Assembly (NCBI GenBank): GCA_027972325.1
Contig: JAPMOS010000027.1
Coordinates: 186,001 to 250,000 of the forward strand
Origin: Paratrimastix pyriformis
Taxonomy: Eukaryota; Preaxostyla; Paratrimastigidae
Length of the DNA: 64,000 nucleotides
Reading direction: 5' to 3'
Below, one piece after another: positions 62,801 to 64,000 of the stretch. Each line of letters opens with the position of its first letter. The stretch's first letter is position 1. A program made the translations under genes and the position numbers. The notes under the pieces are model-generated. The model was not told the origin of the DNA. It did not search any database and saw nothing but the letters and a program-made list of their open reading frames with translations.

Positions 62801-63776
62801 TCCCAGCCCCCGGGCCCCCGGGCCCCGGGCCCTCGTGCCGGACTGAGTCATGATCTCCTCCCCGTGGGGACTGGGACTGGGGCTGGGTCATGATCTCCTC
62901 CCCGCGGGCGGGGCGCGTGGCGCAGGCTACAACGTGACCACCGCCAATGACGGCCTCGAGGCCCTCACACACATCTACGGCCCCGCCGCGGCCGCGTCCC
63001 TGTCCGCTAGCAGCTCCCTCCCCCTGCACCTCTGCACCCTTGCACCCGCCGCCCCTTCTGGGGCGGACTGCCCGGACTTTGCTTTGCGGTTTGCGGTTTG
63101 CGGTGGCTTGCTGACCACGGGGCGGTGCTGGTCGGGTGTCCTGCTGTTCCGTGTGGGCAGCCTGGCCGCGGACCGGCAGGCCCAGGGCATGGCCGACCCG
63201 ACCCAGGGCCTGCAGCTGCCCGATCCGGGGGCCCCATTCGCCGTGGAGGCGCGCCCCTTCGACCTGTTCATCTGCGACCTCGAGGTCCGCTCCCCCCGCC
63301 CGCCCCGCCCCGCCCCGTCCGCCCCGCCCCGTCCGCCCCGCCCCGTCCGCCCGCCCATACATTCGCCCCTCACCGTCTCGCCCCTCCACACGGCCCCCGC
63401 TCCCCACCCACGGTCCTGGCGGCCCGTCTGCCAGATGCCCGTCTGCGGGGGCTTCCAGACCATCCGCATCATCCGGGCACAGGAGCGCATCGCCCTCGAG
63501 GGCGGCCCGGCCCAGGCCCAGGGTTCGGGGGCGGCCCCGGCGGCCGGGCCGAGGTCGCTGACGGTGCCGGTGGGGCCGGCTGGCCGGCTAGCCATCATCG
63601 CCCTGACTGGGGACTCGGCCCCCGAGCACAAGACGGCCGCCCTGGAGATCGGCTTCAACGACTTCCTCTCGAAGCCCGTCCTGCCGGCCAACCTCTCGGC
63701 CACCATCAAGCGGTGGCTCCTCCACGGGGCCGCCCCCGGCTCCCCATCGGCCGGTTCCCCGGCCCCACAACAATGA
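48430..63776 (+). CDS. Giant hybrid histidine kinase: pseudokinase - AAA ATPase - GAF - PAS-like - HisKA - HATPase - receiver
   Basis: One gene of about 15 kb, roughly 3,700 residues. Domains by position: Ser/Thr kinase-like at 48.6-50.0 kb ([57 protein letters not shown]). STAND-type ATPase at 50.25-51.8 kb with Walker [12 protein letters not shown]. Helical repeats at 52.7-55.4 kb. GAF at 56.44-56.94 kb and a PAS-like segment to 57.43 kb. HisKA with [15 protein letters not shown] at 57.57 kb. HATPase with N box ILVNLLT joined to NAIKF across an intron, DTGIGM, and GGTGLGL. Receiver at 62.5-63.7 kb with ILIA joined to EDN, ICDLE joined to MPVCGG, and FLSKPV. Both His and Asp phospho-sites are intact. 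The kinase catalytic Asp, loop Asn and DFG Asp are replaced, so that domain is probably inactive. The ATG at 48430 reaches the frame only if one A of an A7 run is an error. Confidence 0.88.
51182..51207. repeat. C run before an acceptor in the hybrid kinase gene
   Basis: About 26 C (after cgcc) in the intron preceding the exon [17 protein letters not shown]. Confidence 0.85.
51925..52105. repeat. 12-bp repeat coding QPQA/QPQS in the hybrid kinase
   Basis: About 15 copies of cagcctcaggcg or cagcctcagtcg, in frame, giving a Gln-Pro linker after the ATPase module. Confidence 0.92.
52325..52361. repeat. C37 homopolymer in an intron of the hybrid kinase
   Basis: An uninterrupted C run, about 37 nt, just after a donor ggtcggt; second longest run of the window. 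Confidence 0.9.
59140..59350. repeat. (CCCCCG)n repeat in the intron splitting the HATPase N box
   Basis: About 200 bp of cccccg units directly after donor gtccgc. Removing the intron (about 59139-59518) joins NLLT to NAIKF, which proves it is intronic although it stays open as Ala-Pro repeats. Confidence 0.9.
60340..60400 (+). repeat. Polyhistidine-coding tract
   Basis: caccaccac/catcatcat codons giving 15 consecutive His, then RHSHS, in the low-complexity linker between HATPase and receiver. A second His/Ser-rich (HSHSHS) stretch lies at 61410-61470. Confidence 0.92.
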
Positions 63777-64000
63777 GCTCCCCGCTGCACCACCCAGCTG
63801 CATCCACCCGCCGCATCCGCCCGCCGCATCCACCCGCTGCATTCCATCTCCTCCTTCTCCTCCGCCTCGTCAACATTCTCACATCCCTCCGTCTTCTTCT
63901 CCCATCCTCCTCCTCCGCATCCCTCTGCTCTACTTTTCTGCACTTTCCACCCTCTGGCTCATTTTCCTCACACTGGCGCACATTCTCCGATCTCTGGCTC
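63777..64000. other. 3' flank of the hybrid kinase gene
   Basis: Pyrimidine-rich, with a short imperfect repeat of ccgcatccacccgc just after the stop. No further gene is visible before the window ends. Confidence 0.5.

Overview
The window is nuclear DNA of a GC-rich, intron-rich, gene-dense protist. It encodes 22 recognisable protein genes on both strands. The eukaryotic assignment rests on spliceosomal introns, mostly 37-60 nt, that restore conserved reading frames in ribosomal protein S16, dynactin p24, BLOC-1 subunit 1, CEP76, Pinin and CSA. CEP76 and a SPICE1-like protein imply a centriole-bearing cell. A free-living flagellate such as a Paratrimastix-type metamonad would fit the composition and gene content, but no single gene settles the lineage. 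I saw no virus-like element, CRISPR array or convincing RNA gene.

Layout: 1-5.4 kb holds a partial Pro/Ser-rich gene, a PAXX/XRCC4-like end-joining protein, a spartin-type senescence-domain protein and a TrmN6-like adenine methyltransferase. 5.6-12.3 kb is an inverted duplication: two copies of a very-long-chain enoyl-CoA reductase (TECR) gene flank TIM17-family, dynactin p24 and BLOC1S1 genes. 12.5-24.6 kb carries RPS16, a small membrane protein candidate, an MST/STE20 kinase, CSA/ERCC8, a secretory RING-H2 ligase and the snoRNP factor BCD1/ZNHIT6. 24.7-42 kb carries PRR11-like, CEP76, SPO22/ZIP4/TEX11, SPICE1-like and Pinin genes. 42.5-48.4 kb is an ER-luminal multi-thioredoxin-fold protein ending in HDDL. 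48.4-63.8 kb is one giant hybrid histidine kinase gene.

Genes are packed tightly. Six head-to-head pairs have only 20-146 bp between start codons, and convergent ends are as close as 31 bp. Most introns start GTCYG rather than GTRAG, which is unusual. Long C runs, up to 45 nt and mostly on the sense strand, and many micro- and minisatellites sit in introns.

Several otherwise well-conserved genes show one-base breaks, often in homopolymers (both TECR copies, Pinin, the PRR11-like gene, the start of the hybrid kinase). This pattern looks more like long-read assembly error than decay, but the raw reads would be needed to tell.
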